A DNA stretch of 64,000 nucleotides from positions 189,673-253,672 of the forward strand of contig NW_008705583.1 in NCBI RefSeq assembly GCF_000186865.1. The letters are read 5' to 3'. The DNA is from Aureococcus anophagefferens. Its lineage: Eukaryota; Sar; Pelagophyceae; Pelagomonadales; Pelagomonadaceae. Of this stretch, positions 1 through 10,128 are shown piece after piece (the first letter of the stretch is position 1; each line of letters opens with the position of its first letter). Both the position numbers and the translations under genes were made by a program. The notes under the pieces were generated by a model, which was not told the origin of the DNA, ran no database searches, and worked only from the letters and a program-made list of their open reading frames with translations.

Positions 1-509
1 GTGCACCTAGACGGCTTGGCGGGTGCCCACGCACCGGCGCTGGCCGCGCAGCACGAGGTTCGGGGCAGCTGTGGCTAAAACAGAAGGGCCAAATTCTCAT
101 GTTTCCCCCAGATTGCACTTCAATCACGCGCTCAGCTCGGCGCCGCCCGTCCGCCTCTTCGCGCGAGCCGCTCTCTCGCGCTTCCGGCGGCGGCTGGCCC
201 GGGCTGGTCGCGAGAGTGCCACTTGTGGCCGCTGGGCTGCTCAATCCAAATTGCCGCAGTCGCACTTTCGCGCTCTTACCGCGCGTCGCGCACCCGGAGA
301 GGCGCCCACGCAATGGTTGCAGCGTGCACGTCGACGAAGTCCCCATTCTCGACGACTCGAGTGCGACCGGTACCGTGCGCGTACACTCTCGAGGGGCAAG
401 CTAGACGTCAAACACCTCTTCAAGCAATCGCCAGACAAGCTCAGCTCGAGCGGGATCGTCATCGAGCGTGCGATCATCGACCCCCTCGTGGGCGCGCACC
501 GACTCCACC
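1..509. other. Upstream stretch with no supported gene
   Basis: No homologous coding region was recognised on either strand. Reading frames here are open only because stop codons are rare in GC-rich DNA. The last part must hold the promoter and 5' leader of the flavin oxidase that begins at 510. There is no tRNA-like or repeat structure. Confidence 0.5.
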
Positions 510-1839
510 ATGGTCCTCTCCCGCGCCCTGCGACCCATTGCGGCCCGGTCCCTGAGCACGGCGACGAAGTCGGCCCCGGCGGCGAGCGCGACGCCGTCCG
601 TGGGCCTCGCGCCGCCGAACGCCGTCGAGGACGTCCAGGTGACGGCCGAGGCGACGGCGGCGCGCAAGCAGGAGATGGCCAAGGCCGCCAAGGCCAAGGT
701 CGGGGGCAAGAGCGGCTGGCAGGCCTTCGTGTCCGGCGCGCTCGACGTCGTGCGCCCCGTGGCCGCGGCCGCGTGGCCGACGCTCATGCCCATCATCGAC
801 GCGCCGTCGCAAAAGCGCGTGCGCGACGCGGCGTCCATCGAGGACCTGCGCAAGGCCGCGGAGAAGCGCATGCACGCCATGACCTACGGCTACCTCGCCG
901 GCGGCGCCGACGAGGAGATCGCGCTCCGCCGGTCCGTGAGCTGCTACGAGGACGTCGAGCTCCGCCACGCCGTCCTCCACGGCGTCGGCCACGGCGAGAC
1001 GGACCTGCGCACGAACATCATGGGCGTCGAGGCGGATTTACCGTTCTTCGTCACGTCCTGCGCGGGCCAGCGCATGTTCCACAGCGACGGCGAGGTCGCG
1101 ACGGCGACGGCCGCCGCGAAGCACAACGTCGCGATGGCGCTGAGCCAGCTCACGACGTCGACCTTCGAGGACGTGCGCGGCGCGGCGCCGAACCACGCCA
1201 AGATCCTCCAGCTCTACGTCTGGCGCGACCGCGTGCTCCTCAAGGAGGTGCTCGACCGCGCGAAGGAGGTCGGCTTCACGGGTTTGGCGCTCACGGCGGA
1301 CTTCTCGTGGGTCGGCAACCGCGAGCGCGAGACGCGCACGGGCTTCACCGTGCCGCCCAACTACTCCTGGCGCCAGACCGTCGACGCCATGAAGTCGCCG
1401 GCCTGGACCTACGACTTCATGTCCCGCGTGCCCTACGGCTACAAGGCCGTCCCCGACGCGGACTTCCCCGCGGAGAGCCTCGTCGACTTCATCGCGCAGC
1501 AGATGAAGCCCGAGTTCGACTGGAAGGACGCCGAGTGGCTCTGCTCGGAGTGGGGCGACACGGGGAAGGTCGCCCTCAAGGGCGTCGCGCGCGGCGAAGA
1601 CGCGAAGCGCGCCGTCGAGACGGGCTTCGACACGATCTGGGTCTCGAACCACGGCGGCCGCCAGCTCGAGTCCAGCGTCGCGCCCTTCGACGTCCTCCCC
1701 GAGGTCCGCGCCGCCGTCGGCCCGGACGTCGAGGTCATCATGGACGGCGGCGTCCGCCGCGGTTTGGACGTCATCAAGGCGCTCGCGCGCGGCGCGGACT
1801 CCGTCGCCTGCGGCCGCGCCTACCTCTACGGCCTCGCCG
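510..1839 (+). CDS. FMN-dependent 2-hydroxy-acid oxidase / L-lactate dehydrogenase (3' end lost in gap)
   Basis: The family oxidises L-2-hydroxy acids (lactate, glycolate) to 2-oxo acids with FMN. The ATG at 510 sits in a good eukaryotic context (caccATGg) and 443 codons are visible before the gap. The first 20 residues (MVLSRALRPIAARSLSTA) are basic and serine-rich, like a mitochondrial presequence, and about 85 further residues precede the barrel. The barrel starts near YGYLAGGADEE. The conserved SNHGGRQL loop carries the expected active-site His381 and Arg384. Lys357 in ALKG fits the FMN-binding lysine. DGGVRRGLDVIKAL and GRAYLYGLA are the phosphate-binding end of the barrel. No cytochrome b5 domain precedes it, so it is not a full flavocytochrome b2. 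The last 30-40 residues and the stop codon are missing. The frame that continues past the gap is low-complexity and is not believable protein. Substrate is not predictable from sequence. Confidence 0.85.
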
Positions 1840-1923
1840 NNNNNNNNNNNNNNNNNNNNNNNNNNNNNNNNNNNNNNNNNNNNNNNNNNNNNNNNNNNNN
1901 NNNNNNNNNNNNNNNNNNNNNNN
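1840..1923. other. Assembly gap (84 N)
   Basis: An unbroken run of N. It cuts the flavin oxidase just before its C-terminal helices. GC-rich simple repeat follows directly, which probably explains the failed assembly. Confidence 0.99.
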
Positions 1924-2033
1924 GGGGTCGCGGTGTGGGATTGAGGCGCGGGGACGAGGCGCGGGGCGGCCCCGGCGGCGTCGAGACACGGGCCCCTGCA
2001 CGACGGTCCGGCCCCGGGACGGGGGCCGGGGAC

Positions 2034-2288
2034 GGCGGGCACGGGGGTTCCGGCACGGTAAATGCGCTCCGGGCACGCGGCCCGGCACGGGCCCGGCACG
2101 CGGCACGGCACTCGGCACGGGCCCCCGGGCACGGGCCGGGCACGGGCCACGCGGCCCGGCACGGGCCCGGCACTCGGCACGGGCCCCGGGCACGGGCCGG
2201 GCACGGGCCGGGGAGGCCCGGCACGGGCCCGGCACGGGGCCCCGGGCACGGCCCGGGCACGGGCCGGGGACGTGGCCGGGGACCGCGG
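2034..2288. repeat. GC-rich minisatellite with GGGCACGG / GGCCCGGCACGG units
   Basis: Irregular head-to-tail copies of GGGCACGG, GGGCCCGGCACGG and GGGCCGGGCACGG fill about 255 bp. It lies between the truncated oxidase and the F-box/XPA-like gene. The wider 1924-2468 interval shows no gene. Reading frames through the array give only Arg/Gly/Ala/Pro/His strings. Confidence 0.85.
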
Positions 2289-2468
2289 CACGCACCGTTG
2301 TGCAGGGCCCCCTCGAGACGCGGGCGCCGCGGAGTCGGTCGGACATCAGCTCTCATTTCTGCCACGGCGCGCGGATTTGAGATTCTCTCGATCTGTCGGT
2401 CAATTATTGCCTCCCGTGCGCGCGCGAGAACCTTATTGTATTCGCGCGACGCTCACCCCGTGATCGTG

Positions 2469-3176
2469 ATGGCCAAGAAGACGACGAAGAAGGCGAAGAA
2501 GCCGCGCCCGCAGTCGACGGCGCCCTCCGGTGCGCTCCGCCTGCACGGCGACGGTTGGCGGCACGTCTTCGAGTACGTCGAGTGCGGCCGCGCCTCCTTG
2601 GACGACCTCGCGCGCATGAAAGCCGTCGGACGGCTCCTGGTCACGTCCAAGTCGATGAAGAATCTGCTCGCGCGCCTCCCGGATCGTTTCTGGGCTCCGC
2701 TCGTCGAAGTCGCGCGGCGCGTCGCTCCGTGCGTCGCCGCGTGGAAGCCGAAGGAGGAGGTGCGGGCCTCGCCCTGGGACAACTCGCACGTCGGGGCGAC
2801 GCAGCGCCTGCTCGCGGAGAAGCCCTGGCTGCCGCTGACCGCGCTCGCCGACGCGTGCGTGCACTGCCGGCGCGCGAAACCGCCGAAACGCCACGCGGTC
2901 TACAAAGTCTTGGTCTGCAAGGCCTGTTGCTCCAAGAAGACGGGTCTTGTCACGAAGACGGGCGCCAAGGGCGAATACCGCGTGACCGACAAGGACCTCG
3001 CGGCGCTGCCCTACGTCGCGGGCTCGTGGTACGGCAAGGAGAGCCGCCACTACCTCATCCGCCAGGTCAAGCTCCTGCAGGCGAAGCGCTTCGGCACCAA
3101 GGCCGCCTTCGACGAGGTCGACGCCACGCGCAAGCCCTACGACCCCGGCCACGTGCCCTTCTACAACTGGTGGTGA
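2469..3176 (+). CDS. F-box-like protein with an XPA-like zinc-binding C-terminal half
   Basis: A protein of 235 residues from ATG 2469 (second choice: upstream non-ATG frame). The N-terminus is a lysine-rich stretch that could be a nuclear signal. Residues about 28-68 resemble an F-box (GWRHVFEYVE ... LLVTSKSMKNLL). The second half has C130-X2-C133-X16-C150-X2-C153, then LVTKTGAKGEYRVTDKDL, then RHYLIRQVKLLQAKRFG and a final helix. That order matches the zinc finger and DNA-binding region of nucleotide-excision-repair XPA (C4 finger with X17, TKTEAKxEY, K-L/Y-rich helix). No RPA- or ERCC1-binding segments are visible. The protein could be an F-box adaptor that borrowed an XPA-type fold rather than the XPA orthologue. 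Fold assignment is from motif order only. Confidence 0.7.
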   Translation: MAKKTTKKAKKPRPQSTAPSGALRLHGDGWRHVFEYVECGRASLDDLARMKAVGRLLVTSKSMKNLLARLPDRFWAPLVEVARRVAPCVAAWKPKEEVRASPWDNSHVGATQRLLAEKPWLPLTALADACVHCRRAKPPKRHAVYKVLVCKACCSKKTGLVTKTGAKGEYRVTDKDLAALPYVAGSWYGKESRHYLIRQVKLLQAKRFGTKAAFDEVDATRKPYDPGHVPFYNWW

Positions 3177-3438
3177 ACCGTGGTTTGCTCGAACAGTTCG
3201 TCCCTACTCAAGTAGGACAGTAAGCTCTTCGGAAGTGAGGCCGGGGTTCTCCGAGAGCCACGTTTGCGTTGCGTGCGGCGCGCCAGGCCGAGCGTGCGGG
3301 TGCATCGTCGCAGCTCGAGCTCGACTCGCTTGGGATTGAGGCGCGGGGCGGCCTCGGCGACGGCGGCGCGGGGAACGGCGCGCTCGAGGGGGCTGGCCTC
3401 GACGACGGCGCGGGGCGGCCTCGGCGACGGCGCGCCGC

Positions 3439-4486
3439 TCACTCGTCGCGGAGCATGGTCGCGGCGGCGGCGACGGGCGCGACGTCCGGCGTCGGCGGGC
3501 CGCCGTCCGGCTTCGGCGGCGCCCCGCCGTTGTCCCGCTGACAGTTGCACGTGCACGGGACGATGCAGCCGCAGCAGAAGATGTCGCAGAGCTTGAACTT
3601 GCAGCCGCGGCCGCACGGGTCGATCTCGAAGGCGCCCTCGCCCTCGAAGAACGTGTAGTCGAGGAGGAGCAACGTGCCGATCATGAGCGCCTTCGTCTCG
3701 ACGCGCGTCTCCACCGGGAACGTGATCTCGAAGTTGTCCGCGTCCGTCATCGCCTCCTTGGCGAAATCCCCCATCGACTTGACGCCCAGCTTGTTAACCG
3801 TGCCGACGTCGTTGCCGACCTTATCCTTGACACCGAACTTGGCTCCGCAGAGGTCGCTGATGAAGCAGCAGGGCCCCGTGACGGAGGCTTGGACGTCGCC
3901 GTCGACGTCGTGGATGTCGAATTTCGGCGAGAAGCCGCCGCCGAAGCAGGGCATGCGCACGGAACCGATCATCTTCTGCTCGTCTTGCTCGCCCATGTAG
4001 ACGTCCATGTGCGTCTTGCCGCAGAGGTTGCCCCACTCGCAGCAGCAGCAGTTGAAGGTCCACGGCCGGTCCATCGTCAGCACCTTGCGGCCGGCCATGT
4101 CCGTCATGTGGAGCTTCATCGAGTGGTTCGGCGAGCAGAGCTGGCGCATGCAGCACCCCGACTCCTCGGCGACGAAGTACCTGCGTTCGGTTGCGCGTTC
4201 GGACGCGCGGGTCCGCGCGCACTCGTTCGGTAACTTCGGTCGTCGACGCCGATATTCGCATGTCGCGGCCCTCGGGGTCCTTGACCTTATACTTGTTCGC
4301 GCCTTCGTAGTCGATGTTGATCACGTTCAGGGCCGCCTCGAGCATCTCGACCTGCTGTTGGACCTGGAACGCGCCCAAGCCAATCAAGGGGTTCAAACCC
4401 GTCATGGGGACATCGAGAACGGCTCCTGGTTTAGCGTGGCCACCCATGGCCGGCGCGACGACGGTGGCGACGATCGGATCGCTCAT
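3439..4486 (-). CDS. Phospholipid scramblase (two exons, GC-AG intron)
   Basis: Exon 1 is 4486-4260 and exon 2 is 4180-3439, giving 322 residues. The joined product follows the scramblase family: MTGLNPLIGLGAFQVQQQVE, then NKYKVKDPEGRDMYFVAEES, then the cysteine cluster CCMRQLCSPNHSMKLHM, LTMDRPWTF and a CCCCEWG block. A C-terminal hydrophobic strand (ALMIGTLLLLDYTFF) is followed by a cysteine-rich tail. Family members move phospholipids between membrane leaflets, often in response to calcium. Frame-correct splicing needs a phase-2 donor, and the only one that restores the family sequence is AT|GCGAAT. The acceptor is GCAG|GTAC. A proline/glycine tail follows the last cysteines. Intron 4181-4259 is 79 bp. 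Confidence 0.85.
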
Positions 4487-4573
4487 GCTTCACCGTCTCT
4501 TCACCCAAAAGCTTTGGCAAAAAAATTCCCGGTAAAATCAAGCTCTGCACGTGCGCCCGGTCCGCCTTGCCAG

Positions 4574-7500
4574 ATGACCGGCAGCATGCCCCGCGCGTTC
4601 TGGTTCCTCATAACAACGGCGACAGCGTGCTCCCTGCACGACCTCGAGCGCACCTGTCGACCCCTCGACGCTCCGAATGAAGAATGTTGTGCCCTCTACG
4701 GTTCCCTCGACGAGGGCGACTGGTGCGCGGCGAACGTGCGCAACTCCTCGGGCTACGCGGCCCTGACATCAAACGAAACCTACGCCGCCTATGCGCTCGC
4801 GCGCGCGTGCGGGTCGCCGCTCCCGTCCTGCTTCGTCGACGTCGACCGCGAAGCGACGGCGGTCAAGCTCACGGTGCTCATCGACTGGCGCGAGCCCTAC
4901 GCGAGCGACAGCGCCCGCTGGGACGCGGAAATCACGGCCATCTGCTCGCCGGCCATCGAGTACTGGCAGCCGCACATCGGCGCGTACCTCGGCCGCGACG
5001 AGTTCGTGGAGTACGCGTACACGCTGAGCCCCGCGTTCAACCTCGGCGCGTTCCTCCACAGCCCCATCGAGATCCAGCGCTTCGAGGCGCGCGGCGGGAG
5101 CGACGACTGGGTCATGAACTACACGTGGAAGACGGCCGCGGGCTTCGCGGGCGAGACGCTCGAGGACGCGGAGTTCGAGACGACGATCCTCCGCCTCGGC
5201 TTCAGCGACGAAATCGGCGAGGAGTACCGGCTGACGTACACGGAGTTCTCGCGGCCGACCTACGCGTTCATGGAGCGCATCGGCATGCGGCCGAGCGCGC
5301 TCTGCTCCGGCGCGCTCGCCTACTGCCCGGACAGCCTCTTCCCCTACGAGTCTATGGAGGCGTGCGTGCGCTACCTCTCGCGCGACGTCGCGGACCGCTG
5401 CCTCGACGGCGCGGGGGGCTTCTTCGCGGGCGACACGCGCGCGTGCCGCCAGATGCACCTCCAGCTCGCGCTCCTCGACCCCATCGTCCATTGCCCGCAC
5501 CTCGGCCCCGAGAGCGAGAAGTGCGCCGCGCCGCCGCGGGCCGGCGCGCGCGTCGTCGCCTTCTGCGACGACGTGTCGCCGCCCTACGGCGACGAGGCCG
5601 CGGCGTCGCGGCCGCCGCTCGGCGTCGTCGGCGGCCTCCTGCTGCTCGCGCCCCTCGCGGTCGCGCTCGTCCTCGCCGCGGCGGGCGCGCTGGGCTGGCG
5701 CGACGTCGCCGCGCCGCCGCGGCTCGCGCGGGACCGCCGCGGCGACGTCTCGCTCGTCGAGGTCGGCTCGCTCGCGCCGTCGCACACGTTGTCGGTCCGG
5801 TTGTCGGCCGACGCGTCGGTCACGTTCTCCGGGCCAGCCGCGCGCCTGAGCCTCCGGCGGTCGATGTCCATCGAGGACGTGCCCGCCGGAGACGGCTCGA
5901 CGCGGAGCCTCGCGAGCAGCCCGTCGAGCCGGTCCCTCGGGGCGTCGAGCCGGACCCTCGGGGCGTCGAGCCGGTCCCCCGGGGCGTCGTGCCGGACGCT
6001 CGCGCCGCCGCCGCCGCCGCCGGAGGACGCGCTGCCGACGCGGCGCGTGCGCCTCGCGTTCCGCGGCCTCGGCTGCGTCGCGCGCGGCGCGCGCGGCGCG
6101 AGGCGCGTGCTCCGGGGCGTCCACGGCGCCTTCGACGCGGCGTCGCTGACGGCGATCGTCGGGCCGTCGGGCTCGGGCAAGACGACGCTCCTCAAGATCT
6201 GCGTCGGCCGCGAGCGGGCCTTCGGCCTCGTCGCCGCGGGCGAGCTCGCCGCGAGCGAGGTCGGCGGCGCGGCGGCGGTCCCGCGGTCGCGGGCCTGGGC
6301 CGCGGAGCGCACGCAGCTGTCGTCCGCGACCTGCGACCTGCCCCTGTCCGGCGCGCTCACGCTCGGCGAGCAGCTGCGCTACTACGCGCTGACGATCCCG
6401 CTCCAGGCGCCCGTGGCCACGCGGCTCCGGCGCGCGGCCGCGGTGCAGCGCGAGGTCCGCCTCGAGGGCCACGACGGCACGCGCGTCGACAAGCTCTCCG
6501 AGGGCCAGCACCGGCGCCTGCTCCTCGCGATCCGCCTCCTCGCGCTCCCCTCGGTGCTCGCGCTCGACGAGCTCACGTCGGGCCAGGACGCGGCGACGGC
6601 TTTGGCGCTCATGCGCGGCGCGGCGGCGCTCGCCGCGCGGGGCCTCAACGTCGTCGTCGTCATCCACCAGCCCAGCGCCGAGATCTTCGCCCTCTTCGAC
6701 AAAGTCCTCGCGCTGCGGTCCGGCGGCGACGGCTGCGACGTCGCGCGGCCCGAGGACGTCGCCGACGCCGCCGCGGCGCTCCGCGGTACGGCGCCGGACG
6801 TCGCGCTCAACCCGGCGGACGTGCTCCTCGAGGCGCGGCGCGAGTTGATCGACGCGGGCCTCGCGCTCGCGCCGCCGCCGGAGCTCGGCGGCTCCAAGAA
6901 CGAGACGGACGACCCGACGGTCCACCGGACGACGTACTTCCGCGGCGAGACGCGGCGCCGCTTCGTGCTCGCGCTCCGGCGCTTTTCGCGCGAGTCCGGC
7001 GCCGCGAAGCTGGGGGGCTACGGCGCGACGGCGCTGTCGCTCGCGGCCGTCGTCGCGAGCCTCTTCAACCCCGAGGGCCGCGGCCACCGCTTGACGTCGA
7101 CGGCGGACGGCGCGGACGTCGTCTTCGTGCTCTTCATCGGGCTCACGACGCTCTGCGGCGTGTCCAACTTCCAGGCGAACGCCGTGCTCGCGCCGGCGGA
7201 GCGCGCGCGCTTCGAGCGCGACGCGGCCGCGCGCTACGACACCGCGCGCAACTACTTCGCCTTCGTCGTCGCGCGCGACTTCGTCGTCGTCAACGTCGGG
7301 GCCGCGCCCTTCTTCCTCGCCGTCTTCTACGGCTGCGGCGCCGCGGCGCCGGACCGGCTTTTGCCCATGCTCGTCGTCTTCCTGTTGGCGCAGCACGCGT
7401 TCCACGCGACGGGCTCCCTCTTCTTCCACGTCGCGGCGCCGCCGGAGGACGCGACGCCGGGCATCGTGCTCTCCGGCGTCTACAACTTCGTCGTCTTTCT

Positions 7501-8113
7501 GCTCGCGGGCGTCGTGAAGCGCGTCTCCGACATGCACGCGGCCTGGGCTTTGGTCGCGCGCGCGCTGCCGGGCTACTCGGCGATGGGGCTCCTCGTCTTC
7601 TACGCCTTCGAGGACCGCGCATTTTTTTGCGCCGCGCGCGCGTTCCCGGCCGAGTGCTACGACGGCTCCAACGTCATCGACTTCTTCGGCTACCGCAGCT
7701 TCGAGGACCGCGTCGCGCTCTCGATCGCGACGCTCGTCCTCAACTTCGCCGTCGCGCGCGGCCTCTTGTTCGTCGCGCTCGTCCGCGCGGCGCGGCGCCC
7801 GCCCTGCGCGGCGCTCGACGGCGCGGACGTCGAGAAGGTGCCCGGGAAGGCGCGCGGGTCGCGGCGCTCGAGCTGGCCCTTTTCGACGGCGACGAGCGTC
7901 GACGGGGACCTCTCCCCGCTCCGCGGCGCGGCCACGCTGGCGACCGTCGACGACGACGACGACGCGGAACTGCCCGGCTCCCTCTCCGCGCGCCTCTCCG
8001 CCGGTGGGCGGTCGCTCCGGGCGCCCTTCGGCCTCGACGTCGCCGAGCAGCGTACGGGTACCGAGGATGGCCGCGTCAAGGACCTCGTCCGGCGCTACAG
8101 CTCGGAGGCGTAA
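4574..8113 (+). CDS. ABCG-type ABC transporter with N-terminal extracellular domain
   Basis: A single 1179-residue frame from ATG 4574 (ATG 4586 equally possible). Order: signal peptide (PRAFWFLITTATA), about 320 residues rich in paired cysteines (likely extracellular), a membrane segment near residue 350 (GGLLLLAPLAVALVLAAAGA), a low-complexity linker with RSLGASS-type repeats, one nucleotide-binding domain, then about six membrane segments from residue 816 on. Walker A is GPSGSGKTT (530), the signature is LSEGQ (641) instead of LSGGQ, Walker B ends in D665-E666 (LALDELTSGQD, with Leu where Pro is usual) and H698 is the H-loop (VIHQPSAE). NBD-before-TM order and VIHQPS are ABCG/White features, so it should dimerise to transport lipids or other hydrophobic compounds. 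The N-terminal ectodomain recalls long plant and protist ABCG proteins. Substrate unknown. Confidence 0.85.
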   Translation: MTGSMPRAFWFLITTATACSLHDLERTCRPLDAPNEECCALYGSLDEGDWCAANVRNSSGYAALTSNETYAAYALARACGSPLPSCFVDVDREATAVKLTVLIDWREPYASDSARWDAEITAICSPAIEYWQPHIGAYLGRDEFVEYAYTLSPAFNLGAFLHSPIEIQRFEARGGSDDWVMNYTWKTAAGFAGETLEDAEFETTILRLGFSDEIGEEYRLTYTEFSRPTYAFMERIGMRPSALCSGALAYCPDSLFPYESMEACVRYLSRDVADRCLDGAGGFFAGDTRACRQMHLQLALLDPIVHCPHLGPESEKCAAPPRAGARVVAFCDDVSPPYGDEAAASRPPLGVVGGLLLLAPLAVALVLAAAGALGWRDVAAPPRLARDRRGDVSLVEVGSLAPSHTLSVRLSADASVTFSGPAARLSLRRSMSIEDVPAGDGSTRSLASSPSSRSLGASSRTLGASSRSPGASCRTLAPPPPPPEDALPTRRVRLAFRGLGCVARGARGARRVLRGVHGAFDAASLTAIVGPSGSGKTTLLKICVGRERAFGLVAAGELAASEVGGAAAVPRSRAWAAERTQLSSATCDLPLSGALTLGEQLRYYALTIPLQAPVATRLRRAAAVQREVRLEGHDGTRVDKLSEGQHRRLLLAIRLLALPSVLALDELTSGQDAATALALMRGAAALAARGLNVVVVIHQPSAEIFALFDKVLALRSGGDGCDVARPEDVADAAAALRGTAPDVALNPADVLLEARRELIDAGLALAPPPELGGSKNETDDPTVHRTTYFRGETRRRFVLALRRFSRESGAAKLGGYGATALSLAAVVASLFNPEGRGHRLTSTADGADVVFVLFIGLTTLCGVSNFQANAVLAPAERARFERDAAARYDTARNYFAFVVARDFVVVNVGAAPFFLAVFYGCGAAAPDRLLPMLVVFLLAQHAFHATGSLFFHVAAPPEDATPGIVLSGVYNFVVFLLAGVVKRVSDMHAAWALVARALPGYSAMGLLVFYAFEDRAFFCAARAFPAECYDGSNVIDFFGYRSFEDRVALSIATLVLNFAVARGLLFVALVRAARRPPCAALDGADVEKVPGKARGSRRSSWPFSTATSVDGDLSPLRGAATLATVDDDDDAELPGSLSARLSAGGRSLRAPFGLDVAEQRTGTEDGRVKDLVRRYSSEA

Positions 8114-8159
8114 GTTCAACAAGTTTGGTTGCCGCTCAAGGCCCCTGTGCTGGCACACG

Positions 8160-10120
8160 ATGTGCCTGCGCGTGCTGCTCGTATGCGTCACCGCCTGCGC
8201 AGCCTTCGCGCCAGCATCACCACCGCACCGTCGCGCATCGATACGTGAATTCAAGAGCATACCAGAAACGCCGCCGCCGACTGCGCGCTTCGTGCGCTTC
8301 GACGAAACCTCCAGCGACAAGCCTAAGCTGCTTGTTTTTGGCGGCGTGGACGGCACGGACCGCGTTGGCATCGGCAATCGCCGGCGGCTCAGCGAGTTCT
8401 ACGACGTGCGGTCGCTCGTGCTCGACGCCGACGACGTCGCCGACCACGGCGCGCTCGTGCGCCTCGCCGTCGCGGAGGCCGGCGGCGACGCCGTGTCGGT
8501 CGTCGGCGAGTCCATGGGCGCGGTCATCGCGCTACGCGGCGTCTCATGACTTGTGCAACAGCCTTCGCGGCATGCGAATGTCGCGGTGCGAAGCTCGCTC
8601 GTCGGAAATTCGACGGACACATCGTGCGAAATCGTTGCTCATAGGCGCTGGGCTTCGCGCTCGCGCGGCCCCAGCTCGTCGACGCGCTCGTGGTCTGCAA
8701 CGCCGCGACGTCCTACGCGCGCGCGCCCGTGTCGCTCGTCGCGCCGCTGCTGCCGCGCATCCCGCAGAGCCTCTACTCGTCGCTGTCCGGCGTCGTGAGC
8801 CCGCTCTTCGGCCGCTCGGGCTGGACCGACGGCCTCGCCGGGTCCAGCGACCGCGGGCCGGGCGCGCTGCTGGCGTCGGGCGGCGCGCTCGCGGCCGCGC
8901 TGCCGCCGGCGACGCTGGCGCACCGCGAGCGCGACGTCGTGCGGCGCGGCGCGGCGTCCGTGAACGCGGCCCTGGACCGCTTGAAGGGCGCCGCGCCGCC
9001 CTGGAGCGCGCGCGCGGTCTTCGTCGCGTCGGGCGGCGACGCCGTGCTGCCGAGCGTGTCCGAGAGCCGGCGCCTCGCGCGGCTCTGCGACGGCGCGGCG
9101 GTGCGCGTCGAGCCGGGCGCGCCGCACGTGCTCTTCGAGGACCTGAACCTGCTCTCCGTCTTCGCCGAGGCGGGCCTGCTGCCGGACGGCGCGCGGACGG
9201 CGTCGGCGCTGTCGACGGCGCCGCGGACGCCCATCGAGTACTCGATGAAGGCCGCGCGGCAAATCGTGTCGCCCAAGTTCTTTTCTACCTCTCCCGAGGG
9301 CAACGTCGAGGCGGGCCTGCGCCACGTGCCCGCGAGCGGGCCTCTTTTGCTGGTGGGCAATCACCAGTTGTTCGGCCTGGACGGCGTGCTCCTGGTGGAG
9401 GAGTTCCTCGCGGAGAAGCGCCTGGGGGTCGTGCCGTTGGTCTACCCGCCGCTGCTTTTGGACGAGTCGCCCCTCGCGCCGCTGCCCTACCCGCTCCCCG
9501 GGTCCGCGGCGATGCTGCGGCGCTTCGACGCGCGGCCCGCGGGCGCGCGCGAGCTCTGCGGCGCCCTCGCGGAGGGCCGGCACTGCCTCGTGTTCCCGGG
9601 GGGCGCGCGCGAGGTCTTCAAGCGCCGCGGCGAGCAGTACGTCCTGCAATGGCCCGAGTCGTCGGCCCTCGTCAAGATCGCCGCGCGCTACAACGCGACG
9701 ATCGTCCCCTTCGGGGGCATGGGCGGCGACGAGTTCTTCGGCGACGACGGCTCCTACGTGCAGGACACGGACGAGCTCCTGGCGCGCGACGACGCCGTCG
9801 GCACCTTCTTCCGGGAGCGGACGAAGGACCTGGTGTCCCTCGTGCCCGGCGACGACTTCGTGCCGCCGCTCGTGTCGCCCAACGGCTTCCCCCGGCGCCA
9901 CTACTTCATCTGCGGGCGGGCCTTCGACACCGCGGCCGTCGACCCGAGGAGCGGCGCGGCCTGCGACGCGCTCTACGCGGCTGTGCGCGCCGCCGTCGAG
10001 CAGAACATCGAGTACCTGGAGCAGCGCCGCGGCGACGACCCCTACGAGTCGACGCCGAAGCGGCTCCCCTACGAGCTCGCCACGGGCGTCGTCGCGCCGA
10101 CCTTCCCCGTCGACCAATAA
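8160..10120 (+). CDS. Plastid alpha/beta-hydrolase plus acyltransferase, phytyl ester synthase type
   Basis: Exons 8160-8540 and 8645-10120 give 618 residues. The intron is 104 bp, GT...TAG, phase 0. The N-terminus is a signal peptide (MCLRVLLVCVTACA) followed by AFAPAS, the ASAFAP-type motif for import into complex plastids. An alpha/beta-hydrolase follows, with LLVFGGVDG and the nucleophile elbow GESMG (Ser118). The C-terminal half is a lysophospholipid-acyltransferase fold: NHQLFGLD (His367), then FPGGARE and IVPFGGMGGDEFF. This two-domain order is that of plant PES1/PES2. Those enzymes esterify phytol from chlorophyll breakdown, and diacylglycerol, with fatty acids in plastids. The same role is inferred. 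Upstream ABC transporter ends 46 bp away. Confidence 0.85.
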
Positions 10121-10128
10121 TAAGGCCC

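Noticed and set aside
241..477. Small minus-strand frames before the flavin oxidase
   Set aside because: No hydrophobic or motif pattern, and codon bias does not favour them.
1924..2380. Continuation of the oxidase frame through the gap into the GC array
   Set aside because: The translated part is Gly/Arg/His/Ala repeat and lacks the conserved family C-terminus.
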